64,000 nt of DNA from Sphagnum compactum. Its lineage: Eukaryota; Bryophyta; Sphagnopsida; Sphagnales. The DNA is taken from positions 8,866,001 to 8,930,000 of the forward strand of contig OZ234497.1 of the NCBI GenBank assembly GCA_965153455.1. The letters run 5' to 3'. Under the pieces are notes generated by a model. It searched no databases. It saw only the letters and a list, made by a program, of their open reading frames with translations, and was not told where the DNA came from. Below are positions 25,660 to 34,989 of the stretch, piece by piece. A program made the translations under genes and the position numbers. How positions within the stretch are numbered: the stretch's first letter is position 1; every line of letters starts with the position of its first letter.

Positions 25660-28067
25660 CTCTTCTATTATGCTCCGGGTCTCTTCTCCCAAACTTCCCA
25701 ATTCACCAGAGCATCCAGAAAAACAAAAACACTGCATGAAAATCCACAATTTACTACTACTACTGATCATCAAAATCTCCACAAAATTTATTGCTTCAAC
25801 TTCTGCACATCTCTCACTTTTTTTGCTACTCTTCTAGACTCCCAAACTTCCCATTCACCAGAGTATCCAGCAAAAACATCAGCAGCAGCAGCAACAATGT
25901 GATCTCTGAATCAAAAGATGCTTGAAATTTGTTGAAAGATCTCTCGGAGTTAAATTTTTTCCTTGAGATTTTTTTTCCACAATACCAAACAGAAGTTCAT
26001 AGCCATCATGAGTGGCAATGGTATATTATTTATTACACACAAAAACAAGTATCATTACTCCACACTACACCCACACTTTGATTCTTCCACATCATCAAGC
26101 TTCAACCCAAAAGAAAGAAGATGATGATTGACAATGGTGATGATTATGATGATAGATCAAGAAGAATATGAGCAGTCAACCAACAGCTACCAACAAATCT
26201 GTAAACGAAATCACACACAAAAACACACAGCAATCAACAACAAGGCCTGCAAGTCACACTGTGGCCTTGCCATTTACATTCAAATGTCTCATCTTAAGGC
26301 CAACAAATCTCTATTCTTACACATCCAAATAGAAGCAAAAAATCATTTTGGAGTTTTTTTGTTTTTTTTTTTTTTTAAGGCTCTAATTTATGATGGAGTG
26401 CGAGAATTATCTTTTTTTATTACAGACAAATTTTAATCTTTTTATAGACAATTCGTGTTCACATTTTATTAATATTGGACAACAAAGTTTTTTTCTCAAT
26501 TCTAATTCTCAAATCATCTCACCCATGAACATGAATGAATCACAAGTCAAATTGTGATGTATGATTGGCTCTGTCCCTCTAAAGAGCAGAGATATTATGT
26601 TTTCAGATTCAGGGTTGGACAATGGCCCTTAGTTCTCGAGACTTTGGCAACATTGTCAAGAACGTTTGGAATGTCATAAAGAACTTTGGAATGTAAAAAT
26701 GTGGAATGTTGTAAGTGCGTATACAAAATGACCGAGCAAGAGACAGATGAGGCTGTTCTCATGTAATTTTGTTCAGGACTTTAGGAAGATGTTAGTTGTT
26801 TCCAGGAGTCTTTTTGGTTGATCAATTGTTGGACGAAAAGCATACATACCAGGAGAGAGAGTTCTGTTGCTTGTGTTGCTGCAACAGGTAGGGGGGTTGT
26901 TAGCTGGTGCAAGCAACCCAATTAGGTGTCTCAAGGATGTTGGAAAACAAGGCAAGTTTCTACTTAACCCCTAAGAGTCTAGACTCATTTTACAATCATT
27001 TCATCTTCATTTGACTCTTAGTAAGAAATTATTTTTAACCTACAATTACAAATCGAATTAGATTCAAAGTTTACAAACTCATAGTTCTTTGATAAAAATT
27101 TAAACCAAAATTAAGCAAAGGATGATGAAATAAATTGAGTTCATACAAGATTGGACAAGTGGTGCCCAAGGTTGAATTTGAAGTTTCACTCATAAAAGAA
27201 AGCTTTTGACATGGATTACTGCGTGCATTTTAATGTGGCACTCACAAAGACTAAGTTAACAACTCAGGGGGAAAACAAAATCAAGCCAAAATACGATTCT
27301 TCAAGTGAATATGTTCATCATTGCAAGTTTTGGAATTAAAATGTGAATTTGAGAATCCTTGAAAATGGGCACTTTAATGTGAGAACTCTTAGGGCAACTC
27401 TTAAATCTTTAAACGACTTTTCAATATTAACCCAACTAGGTTAAGAAAGCGAACTAGGGGTGGGCTTTGTGGCTTCGACAGTCCCCCTCACACATGAAAT
27501 GGTGAGTGCATAAAGTTTTTTTCATTCACTTGAATTTGCTTAGGCAACAAACCATTGGAAAGGATATTTGATGTGTGCATCCAACCAATTTTTTTTTAAA
27601 TAAAATATATTTAAATTTCTCCCATCTAGATTGATTTCAAGTACCCAATAAACCCATTTTTGGATTATCAGGAACAATGTTTTTAAAACCTATGATTTTC
27701 AATTTTTGTTGGTACAAGACGCACCTCCCTCCCCCTCTAGACCTATCTCTGGCTCTCTTCTCCTTGTGATGTTGGATTATGGATAGCAATCTATTAGTGT
27801 ACTACCTTGGTGGCTTCAGCACAAATTATATTATTTTAGAAATGCTGAAATTTTTAAATTTAAAAAAAAAATTGTGAAAGAAAATGAAGAACTTTTGAAA
27901 TATCTAGGAATTTTTTATTTATTTTTTTTCATTTTTCCTTTCACAACCAACTAACATTCAAAATGGTACATTCTTAGGAATGTAATGATATAGCTTCGGA
28001 AATGGTTCCTTTCTACAATTATAATCTCTCTGACATTGAACATGTAGTGGATCATGCCTTTGTCACC
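25660..28067. other. Gene-free flank upstream of the methyltransferase gene
   Basis: This holds the 5' flank of the methyltransferase gene. No coding exon was recognised. GAT-rich and poly-T tracts occur near 26.13-26.16 and 26.36 kb. Copy 3 of dispersed repeat R1 is at about 27.80-27.96 kb, just before the LTR retrotransposon. A core promoter could not be assigned. Confidence 0.5.
27796..27960 (+). repeat. Dispersed repeat R1, copy 3
   Basis: It begins TAGTGTACTACCTTGGTGGC, continues with TTCAGCACAAATTATATTAT and TTTAGAAATGCTGAAATTTT, then an A-rich block and TTTTCCTTTCACAACCAA. A sequence like the end of this block (TTTTCCCTTTCACAACCAAT) also occurs on the far side of the retrotransposon near 35710-35730. 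Confidence 0.55.
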
Positions 28068-28772
28068 AAAAAGAGAGAGGGAGATAGTTAGAGAGGGAGA
28101 GCCCAAGAAACACAAGGTCGGCCGAACATGGAACCCGCTCGGAACCAGACAGTCCTGAGCGCCCTGATCTTCTCGAGCTGCAACACACACCGCCCTAACA
28201 ATCCACCCAACACATACACACACAAGGCCTAATCCTTCAACAGGAGCAATCTGCTCAAGACAAATTCAACAACAATGGCCACAGAGTACAAATTCCCCGA
28301 GCCTTTGATCATATTAACAATTCAAGTGTTACATCGTTGCTGCTCTACCGCGCGCATGGTCTTAGATCCTCAGACTAACAAAACAAACGCCCTCTCATGC
28401 CCTACGCGACAATTGCTTCCCCAAAAAATCCAACAGCAGTTTTTGCAAGAAAAACACTACGCAGCGGAAGAAAGTTCAGTGATCCCCGCCAAGCTGCTGC
28501 TGACACCCAAGAGAAGAATGCCTCCAACCTTCACACCGAATCCCCACTTGTCTCCACACCATTCCCGCCGTTCCAATTGCCTGGCTTCCAGCTCAAGCTT
28601 CTCATGCACCGTTACCAGATTCCTAGTCCCCAAAATCATAACGTCGCCGCCAACCTTAACTCCATCCTTCGGCGGGTTTTAATTCCTTAAACCCTTAAAG
28701 CAACAAAAAGATCAGACCTCAAACCTCAGTGACCGCAATCAGGTTGGTGTTCGGCCATCCCATAATCGGTCA
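28068..28772 (-). repeat. 3' LTR of the Ty3/gypsy element
   Basis: The left copy of the long terminal repeat. On the element's strand it starts at or near TGACCGATTATGGGATGG (or two bases earlier, TGTGACC) and ends in CTCTCTCTTT. Its end is not the usual CA, so the exact boundary is uncertain by a few bases. It is nearly identical to the copy at 34990-35692. Confidence 0.9.
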
Positions 28773-28779
28773 CATATGT

Positions 28780-28796
28780 CACCCCTCCGTTCCTCA
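28780..28796 (-). other. Candidate polypurine tract
   Basis: On the element's strand a purine-rich stretch reading GAGGAACGGAGGGGT lies just before the 3' LTR, where the plus-strand primer is expected. It is short and interrupted by two pyrimidines. Confidence 0.4.
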
Positions 28797-28810
28797 AAAA
28801 GCTGAGTCCC

Positions 28811-31800
28811 TCAGCTCTTCAGACTTTGTGGAGTATGATAGACTTGAAGATCCCTGCGTGGTCTTTCCCACCGATTCCCATCAGCGTCCTGAATCACGCA
28901 TATGCGGCTTCCTTCTTCAAAGTCAAGATTTCCAATCCCGTCAGTGTGCACAACAAAAAGGTATGGGCCTTCCCAGCTGGCGGTTAAAGCCTTCTTCTTG
29001 CCGGGCTTCTTCATCTTGACCATTGTTTCACCAGCAATCAGACCTTCAAAGGCCTGCTTCCCTTTTCTGGTGGCATAGGTCCTCTTCTGCTTCTGCTGTG
29101 CCTGTTCTACATTGATCAAAACATTCTCATGAATGCTGGCAATCAACTTCACCTTCTGTATAAACTGCTCTGTAGTAGTCTCCACATTAGCAGTGTCGTC
29201 AACTTCGGCAATCAACACATCTAAATAGTTGTCAGCCCTCAGGCATGGTGTACGTCCGGTCATAATCATAAAAGGAGAGAACTTCGTGCTGGACTGAATC
29301 CCGCACCTGTATCCAAACATCACCTTCGCCATTTGCTCATCCCAGCAATTTGCATTGTCAGGCACTGCGGATAGTATCGTTATGCCATGCTTGATCGTCT
29401 TGATCAGACGTTCAGCCATACCATTGCACTGTGGCCATTGAGGCGCAGTGTGTTGATGATGAATCCCGTAGTCTTTGCATATGGTGTCGAACTCAGCTGC
29501 CCACTCTCCCCCATTGTCAGTCAACACAAATCTGGGTACTCCGTACCTGCAGATCACATCATCCTCCAGGAACTTTGCGGCTGTCTTGGCTCCATGATCG
29601 GCTACAGCTCTTGCCTCGCACCACTTCGAATAGTGGTCAATCGCTACTAGGATGTACCTGTTGCCTGACCTGGTTTCGAGCAATGGTCCAGCAGTATCTA
29701 GAGCCACCCTATAAAACAAGTCACAAACAGGTATGCTCTTCAGCTCTTCGTCTTCAGATCGTATGCTCCCCGTCCTCCTTACTAGCTGACACTGTTGGCA
29801 TTGCCTTACTACAAACTTGACATCCTCCGTTCGGTTATGCCAAAAGTACCTTCGACATACTTCAGCTAGCGTGCGTTCTTCACCAAAGTGCCCCAGATCC
29901 TTGTGCATCTGGATCACTAGTCCCATGCGGTCCTCTGGTCTTGGCACCAACAGACCTTTGAAGTACAGCGACTGCCCCTGCCAGTGGTAGTTGAGTGTCC
30001 TATTCCTTGCTCTTTTGGATTCCAGAGGATCAACAGTGGCAGGCAGCACTCCTGTTTGCAGTAATTCCATGCAGTTGTTGTCCTCCCATATGTCACTACT
30101 CCTGGAGTCTGCTTCACACTCCTCCTTCTCATCAAAACTTGCGGATTGAGAATCGTGTTCTTCCGCTTCCAACAGTCGCTGAGCTTCTAAGACCAGCTCC
30201 AGTTGCTGTTGCCTGTCGTAGTAATAAGGCCTCTTCCTCTGTAGAACTAAACTGGCAGCACTACTCTGCGCAGTTCCACTCCCTTTCCTGTCTTCAGCCT
30301 CACGCGGAATAAACTCTTGAGGCTGATCATCCTCAGATACCACGTCTACCATATATAGATGGTGGTCATTGAAGTGCTTAGCGTGATTGATCCCAAAACA
30401 GCAAGTATGATGTTGTACCGATTCCCTGTCCTTCCTTCTGATTCCGAACCACTCCATCGTTGCACCAGACCGAGCTAAGAGAAGCCTCTCTTCTTCTAAA
30501 TGTGTGCCAGTCTGCGCAATCCCAACGTCCTGGATTTCTTCACAGAAATCATCATCCTCTACAGCTGGTCCTACCGGATTTCTACTCAAGGCATCAACAT
30601 CAGTGTGTCTTAGGCCTGGTCGGTGCACAATCTTAAAACTGAAGTCTTGCAACATGTCGATCCATCTGCCTCGACTACCATGCGCGTCTGACACAGTTGC
30701 CAACCACTCGAGTGGTTTGTGATCAGTGCGCAAAACAAAATGGTTTCTGTACAAATATTGTCTAAAGTGCATGATGCCCCATATGAGCGCATAGCACTCG
30801 CCCTCCATGGGATGGAACTTCTTCTGCGCCTCTGTCAAACTCTTACTGGCATAGGCTACCACTTTCTCCAATTTGCCTTCTTTCTGGGACAAAATGGCTC
30901 CGACCCCCTTAGGTGACCAATCAACATCCAGATAGAACGCCCTTTTGAAATCGGGTCGTGTGAGGATGGGCGCCTCAACCAGCGCTGCCCTTAAGTCTTG
31001 AAAGGCCTGCTGACAACCCATATCCCACACAAAATCAACGTCTTTTCTGGTCAGCTCGAACAGTGGAGCTGCCAGTCGCGCATAACCCCTGACATACTTC
31101 CTATAATATCCTGTCAAACCCAAAAACGATCTGACGTTCGTGACCGTCCTTGGCTGGGGAAAATGTAGGACTGCCTCAACCTTACCCGGATCTGGTCTGG
31201 TACCATCCTCACTAACAACATGGCCTAGGAATGTAATACTTTTTGCAGCAAAGCAACACTTGTTCGGGTTCAGTTTGAGATTTACTCCCCTGAGCGTGCA
31301 CAGAACCATATCCAGATGCTGCAGATGCTCCTCCCAACTGCCGCTGTGGACGTTGAGGTCATCCACAAACACCTTCAGGAACTTGCTACCCAAGTCCTTA
31401 AACATTTCCGACATAGTTCTAATGAACGTGCTTGTCGCATTCTTCAAGCCAAATGGCATGACCGTCCAATCATATAACCCGGTCTTGGTGATCAATGCAG
31501 TTTTCTTCACATCTTCTGGAGCCATTCGAATCTGCCAGAATCCAGACTGCAAATCTAGAGCAGTAAACCATGCCGAGCTCCCTAGCTGATCAATTACATC
31601 CTCCACAAGAGGCATCGGAAATGAATCACGTCGAGTTTGAGCGTTAAATGGTCTATAGTCCCCACAGAAACGCTTGCTTCCATCCTTTTTCACTGGCAAA
31701 GTCATCCGACAGGCATATTCGGAATTGCTGGGCCTCATCTTTCCCAGTTTTACCAAGGCGTCGATTTGCCTTTTTACTTCGGCCTCCTCCCAATAGGACA

Positions 31801-32200
31801 ATCTGCCAGGAGAAGCTTTGCAAGGCGGGAATCCTTGAGTGTCCACAAAATGTTCCCCTACAGTGCAGCAACCCAACTCACCCTTGTTCCAGGCAAAAAC
31901 ATCCTGGTATCGCTCCAGAACCCTCCAGAGTTGCTGTTGTCTTCCCTGATCCAAGTTGCTGTCTATCCTAATTCGCTGACAGATCTCACTCCACCGCTCA
32001 CCCGTTACTTCATTGCTGGATGAGCCCAATCGCTCAGTAGTACCGCGATCAGAGTCACCATCCTTGATCTGCACAACCTGCCTCAGTGTCCGAATTGATG
32101 GAGTGTTCCTTGGGTCGGATTGCGGCAATTCAAGTGTCACATCAGCATGAGGCGTGCACAACGCGCGTCTGCTCTCCTCCACATCCGCCACCCACCTTAT
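28811..32200 (-). CDS. Ty3/gypsy pol: reverse transcriptase, RNase H, integrase
   Basis: Enzymes that copy the element's RNA and insert the DNA. Residues are counted from the codon at 32191. RT: ALDLQSGFWQI at 211-221 and FVDD at 275-278 (Phe for the usual Tyr). RNase H runs from about 418 to 537, with LDVDWS in place of the common TDAS, GEC near 464, RTDHKPLEWL and TDVDALSR. An acidic linker of about 200 residues follows. Integrase: zinc-binding H763, H768, C798, C801, then catalytic D832, D892 and E927 (D,D35E). A GPY/F-like block lies near the end. The frame is 1129 codons, unbroken. It begins directly after a UAG at 32201-32203, and the first true ATG is codon 152, inside RT, so independent initiation is unlikely. 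It is in the same frame as gag-pro, so readthrough is the simplest reading. Confidence 0.93.
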   Translation of the reverse strand: MRWVADVEESRRALCTPHADVTLELPQSDPRNTPSIRTLRQVVQIKDGDSDRGTTERLGSSSNEVTGERWSEICQRIRIDSNLDQGRQQQLWRVLERYQDVFAWNKGELGCCTVGEHFVDTQGFPPCKASPGRLSYWEEAEVKRQIDALVKLGKMRPSNSEYACRMTLPVKKDGSKRFCGDYRPFNAQTRRDSFPMPLVEDVIDQLGSSAWFTALDLQSGFWQIRMAPEDVKKTALITKTGLYDWTVMPFGLKNATSTFIRTMSEMFKDLGSKFLKVFVDDLNVHSGSWEEHLQHLDMVLCTLRGVNLKLNPNKCCFAAKSITFLGHVVSEDGTRPDPGKVEAVLHFPQPRTVTNVRSFLGLTGYYRKYVRGYARLAAPLFELTRKDVDFVWDMGCQQAFQDLRAALVEAPILTRPDFKRAFYLDVDWSPKGVGAILSQKEGKLEKVVAYASKSLTEAQKKFHPMEGECYALIWGIMHFRQYLYRNHFVLRTDHKPLEWLATVSDAHGSRGRWIDMLQDFSFKIVHRPGLRHTDVDALSRNPVGPAVEDDDFCEEIQDVGIAQTGTHLEEERLLLARSGATMEWFGIRRKDRESVQHHTCCFGINHAKHFNDHHLYMVDVVSEDDQPQEFIPREAEDRKGSGTAQSSAASLVLQRKRPYYYDRQQQLELVLEAQRLLEAEEHDSQSASFDEKEECEADSRSSDIWEDNNCMELLQTGVLPATVDPLESKRARNRTLNYHWQGQSLYFKGLLVPRPEDRMGLVIQMHKDLGHFGEERTLAEVCRRYFWHNRTEDVKFVVRQCQQCQLVRRTGSIRSEDEELKSIPVCDLFYRVALDTAGPLLETRSGNRYILVAIDHYSKWCEARAVADHGAKTAAKFLEDDVICRYGVPRFVLTDNGGEWAAEFDTICKDYGIHHQHTAPQWPQCNGMAERLIKTIKHGITILSAVPDNANCWDEQMAKVMFGYRCGIQSSTKFSPFMIMTGRTPCLRADNYLDVLIAEVDDTANVETTTEQFIQKVKLIASIHENVLINVEQAQQKQKRTYATRKGKQAFEGLIAGETMVKMKKPGKKKALTASWEGPYLFVVHTDGIGNLDFEEGSRICVIQDADGNRWERPRRDLQVYHTPQSLKS

Positions 32201-32257
32201 CTAGTCTGCGTAGTCATCCTCCTCCGCGATCTCCTCATTCATGAAGTCATCTGCCTA
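32201..32257 (-). promoter_or_regulatory. Double in-frame UAG between gag-pro and pol
   Basis: The gag-pro frame stops at UAG (32255-32257). Seventeen sense codons follow, mostly acidic, and then a second UAG (32201-32203), after which the same frame runs open through pol. Contexts are GAG-UAG-GCA and GAC-UAG-AUA. One ATG lies between the stops and none closely follows the second. No frameshift is needed. Whether the stops are suppressed, removed by splicing, or simply disabling mutations cannot be told from the sequence. Confidence 0.75.
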
Positions 32258-34192
32258 CTCCTGCAATATTAGTTGCAGAATCTCTGGTGGTCCCTCTGAC
32301 TTTACCAACTTTTCCAATTCATCTTCTCCAAACTCATCCTCACAATCTACTCGTTTCTCTGGACTAGATACCACATCACCAAGCTCGCTCACATCCGTGC
32401 TTGTATCCGAACCTGAAGAAGACACAGCATCATCCTTGGTCGTAATTGCGCGATCCTGATCTGCCACCCAGTCAGGATTGTCCCTGGTGGACGCGCCTTG
32501 CCAGACATTGGTGGACCCCCGCATCAGAGTCTCCGAATTGGTCCGCTGCAACAGATTCACCATTTTCAAAGGTAGTACTTCCACATTGGCACCTGGTCCA
32601 TGCCTCACTTGAATTAAACCTCGTTCCACATCCACAATGGCGCCAATTTTTATGAGGAAGTCGAGACCCAGTAGCACGTCGTAGCTGTCGGTATCAACCA
32701 CCATGAATGTCATGGTGCACTGAACTCCCCCGACCCTCACTGGTATCTCGTTAATCTTGCCGAGAGCCTGCGTGATAACTCCCGAAGTTGTCTTGTATGT
32801 CTCTGATCCAGTGACAAGGTGCATCATTCCTAGCTCTCTTACGACAGCAGCTGCCATAACGGTCATAGATGCTCCTGTGTCCACCAATCCCTCAACAATG
32901 TAATTGTTGATCTCTACAAGCAGATGTAGAGTTTTGCTTCGATGGGTCTTGCTAATACAGATCCTCCTCAGTGTGGGGTCTACAGACACCATCAATACCT
33001 GATTCTCATCCACTGCTAAATCCCTCCTCCTCCTAGCCAGCTTCACTAGGCTTTCCAGATGTTCTAACTCTCCTAGAATAAGCAAAATGGTTTCCATCGG
33101 TGAAAGAGAGATTTTGCCTTTTATGAAGTGGGAGAGGATTTTGGACCTGACTACCGCATCTCTGTCAGCGCCAAGCCCATCTCCCACAGTTTGAGGGGTC
33201 GGATCATTTCCCCCGGCTGCTACCTCTACAGGTACTCTCCTTCTGGGTACCCTTGTGTGAGAGAAAACGTTCTCACTCCCACATAATTTGTTTAGTTGTC
33301 GCAGAGTCGCCGCTTCATCGCTGATCAACACCTCCAAGAAATTGGCTGCCCCAGAAGGTGATTTGCCATCTTTCGACTTCTTCCAGCACCTGTCTTCGGA
33401 ATGTCCCAGACCTGAGCAGTAGGTACACTTGACTCCGCAATTTTCTATCCTATGTGGCATCCCGCACTTTGCACATTTCGGTCGTGCTTCATTAAGCCTC
33501 GGACAGGCGGTGGCCAAGTGGTCCCCCCCTTTGCATATCTGGCATCCTCCTATGACCGTAGAAGAAGATGATGCCTCCTGATTACTCACAACCCCCTTAA
33601 AGAAATTGACAAGCGTTTCATTCAACGCATTGACCTGCTTTTCTATGATGGTTTCCTCGGTCCCCTCTTCCTTCTCCTCTTTGAGAGGCTCCAATGGCGT
33701 CTCACCAAGCTCACCCAACACCCTTTCCACCTCTATTGCAGCACTCACCAATTCCTCGATGTCTGCAAAGACTCTCACAACGCATAACTTGCGGATTTCA
33801 GGCCTTAATCTGGCCAAAAAACGTCTGCGTTGCTCTGCATCTTGTATCTGCCCTTTTCGAAACAACTTATCCAGTCGTTCGAAATACCTCTGAACCCTTT
33901 CTTTGGGTTCTTGCTTGACGGCATCCATCTTCATTCGGATGTCGTCAGCATCAATCCCCCCATACTTCTGCACAATCAGATTTTGCAACTCAGTCCAGTC
34001 AGCTGGCGCTAGTTGCAACTTTCGGAACCATTCTCTGGCCCTACCCCTCAAGTTCAGTTTTGCGATCTTGAACAGCTTGTCTGCGGTGAGGTCCCGCACC
34101 TCCGCAGCCATGGTAAGTCTTTCTGCCCAATCGCTAACATCTTCATACTCCCGTCCCCAGAACAATTCGTCCATACCTTGTGGACTTGTCAT
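32255..34192 (-). CDS. Ty3/gypsy gag-protease polyprotein
   Basis: Structural protein plus aspartic protease, 645 residues from the ATG at 34192. Residues about 10-165 have the retrotransposon capsid pattern (WAERL, LNLRGRAREWF, ERVQRYFERLDKLF). Three CCHC knuckles follow at about 217-230 (CQICKGGDHLATAC), 240-252 (CAKCGMPHRIENC, one residue short) and 256-269 (CTYCSGLGHSEDRC). The protease active site is DTGAS at about 438-442, with LLGLDFL further on as the family's second motif. An acidic tail of about 60 residues leads to the UAG. The frame is open 10 codons upstream of this ATG, but those codons hold no ATG. CTTCCTTTCAG directly before GATG looks like a splice acceptor, so the leader may be spliced. 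Confidence 0.92.
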   Translation of the reverse strand: MTSPQGMDELFWGREYEDVSDWAERLTMAAEVRDLTADKLFKIAKLNLRGRAREWFRKLQLAPADWTELQNLIVQKYGGIDADDIRMKMDAVKQEPKERVQRYFERLDKLFRKGQIQDAEQRRRFLARLRPEIRKLCVVRVFADIEELVSAAIEVERVLGELGETPLEPLKEEKEEGTEETIIEKQVNALNETLVNFFKGVVSNQEASSSSTVIGGCQICKGGDHLATACPRLNEARPKCAKCGMPHRIENCGVKCTYCSGLGHSEDRCWKKSKDGKSPSGAANFLEVLISDEAATLRQLNKLCGSENVFSHTRVPRRRVPVEVAAGGNDPTPQTVGDGLGADRDAVVRSKILSHFIKGKISLSPMETILLILGELEHLESLVKLARRRRDLAVDENQVLMVSVDPTLRRICISKTHRSKTLHLLVEINNYIVEGLVDTGASMTVMAAAVVRELGMMHLVTGSETYKTTSGVITQALGKINEIPVRVGGVQCTMTFMVVDTDSYDVLLGLDFLIKIGAIVDVERGLIQVRHGPGANVEVLPLKMVNLLQRTNSETLMRGSTNVWQGASTRDNPDWVADQDRAITTKDDAVSSSGSDTSTDVSELGDVVSSPEKRVDCEDEFGEDELEKLVKSEGPPEILQLILQE

Positions 34193-34349
34193 CCTGAAAG
34201 GAAGTGCAACTCTAATCCACAACCTTCAAGACAGAGTCAGTTGCGATTCAACCAAAAAACGTGGACTGCTCACCTTCAGCGACAGGTCTTAAAGGTAAAG
34301 GCGAGAAGTTAGATGGAATGAGAGAAAAGATTTGCTCATTTGAAGACTC

Positions 34350-34652
34350 CTACTGGAATTGCCAGCTTTCTCCTGCATCGCGCCAGATCCTCCAGCTGAT
34401 CAGACGTGACCTCGACCCACCATGCTCCACTCTGATAATCCGATCTCCAGTCTGGAACAAGTCCTCTACTCCAGGGATGTAAAGCCTAGGAAAATGGTTT
34501 GCTGAAGACGCCGATTTGGGAACCCAAATGTCCCCTAGTCTCGGTATGCTACGCTGTTGCTCATCCAACGAGGGTGTCACTCTACGTAAGGTACGTTGTG
34601 AAGTGGTACTGTGTCTGTAACTGCAAGATTGAGACCCAGCCCCTTGATCCAT
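34350..34652 (-). CDS. Leader open frame B of the retrotransposon (unknown function)
   Basis: A 100-codon frame on the element's strand between primer site and gag. It opens in a region overlapping leader frame A by about 70 bases in another frame. The later part (WVPKSASSANHFPRLYIPGV, then a GDRIIRVEHGG block) looks more protein-like than the Ser/Arg-rich start, so only its second half may be coding. No family was recognised. It may be a decayed or spliced continuation of frame A. Confidence 0.35.
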   Translation of the reverse strand: MDQGAGSQSCSYRHSTTSQRTLRRVTPSLDEQQRSIPRLGDIWVPKSASSANHFPRLYIPGVEDLFQTGDRIIRVEHGGSRSRLISWRIWRDAGESWQFQ

Positions 34653-34911
34653 TCCTCACCTTCACCCAAACCTCTGCGCATGTGTGAAATCCACTGTGAG
34701 CGATCTCAACTGCTATGTCTCCTATGCGAGCAGCTTCCGGGTCTATTCCTACAATGGTTACCACACCAAAACCCAGAAAGCGTAGGACCACGGCACCTCT
34801 CGATGGTCCACCCTGATTAGTGTAGAAATCGAAACTAAGGATGATTCGTTGCTCACGAGTCACCTGCGTCAGTACTTCTACTGAAACCTCATCTGCGCTC
34901 GACGAAGACAT
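34582..34911 (-). CDS. Leader open frame A of the retrotransposon (unknown function)
   Basis: A 109-codon frame starting at an ATG 67 bases downstream of the primer-binding site on the element's strand. It begins MSSSSADEVSVEVLTQVTRE and has an even, beta-rich looking composition (ILSFDFYTNQ, VVLRFLGFGVVTIVGIDPE). No zinc finger, protease or capsid motif is present and I do not recognise a family. As the first long AUG frame of the genomic RNA it would be met by ribosomes before gag. It could be a small accessory protein, the first exon of gag, or a chance frame. Confidence 0.4.
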   Translation of the reverse strand: MSSSSADEVSVEVLTQVTREQRIILSFDFYTNQGGPSRGAVVLRFLGFGVVTIVGIDPEAARIGDIAVEIAHSGFHTCAEVWVKVRNGSRGWVSILQLQTQYHFTTYLT

Positions 34912-34977
34912 GATGGCTCAACTGTCATTGCATCTACACATTCTCACGTCCTATCGAGACTAACAGATCGCAACCAT

Positions 34978-34989
34978 GCTCTGATACCA
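34978..34989 (-). other. Primer-binding site for initiator tRNA-Met
   Basis: On the element's strand TGGTATCAGAGC follows the 5' LTR directly. This is the common plant retrotransposon site, complementary to the 3' end of initiator methionine tRNA. It fixes the transcription direction (right to left) and the inner edge of the 5' LTR. Confidence 0.93.

Noticed and set aside
28275-28690. Open frames in the LTR, repeated at 35195-35610
   Set aside because: They lie in non-coding LTR sequence, antisense to the element, and are duplicated only because the LTRs are.
28729-34312. Many plus-strand frames across the retrotransposon
   Set aside because: They are antisense shadows of gag-pro and pol without recognisable domains.
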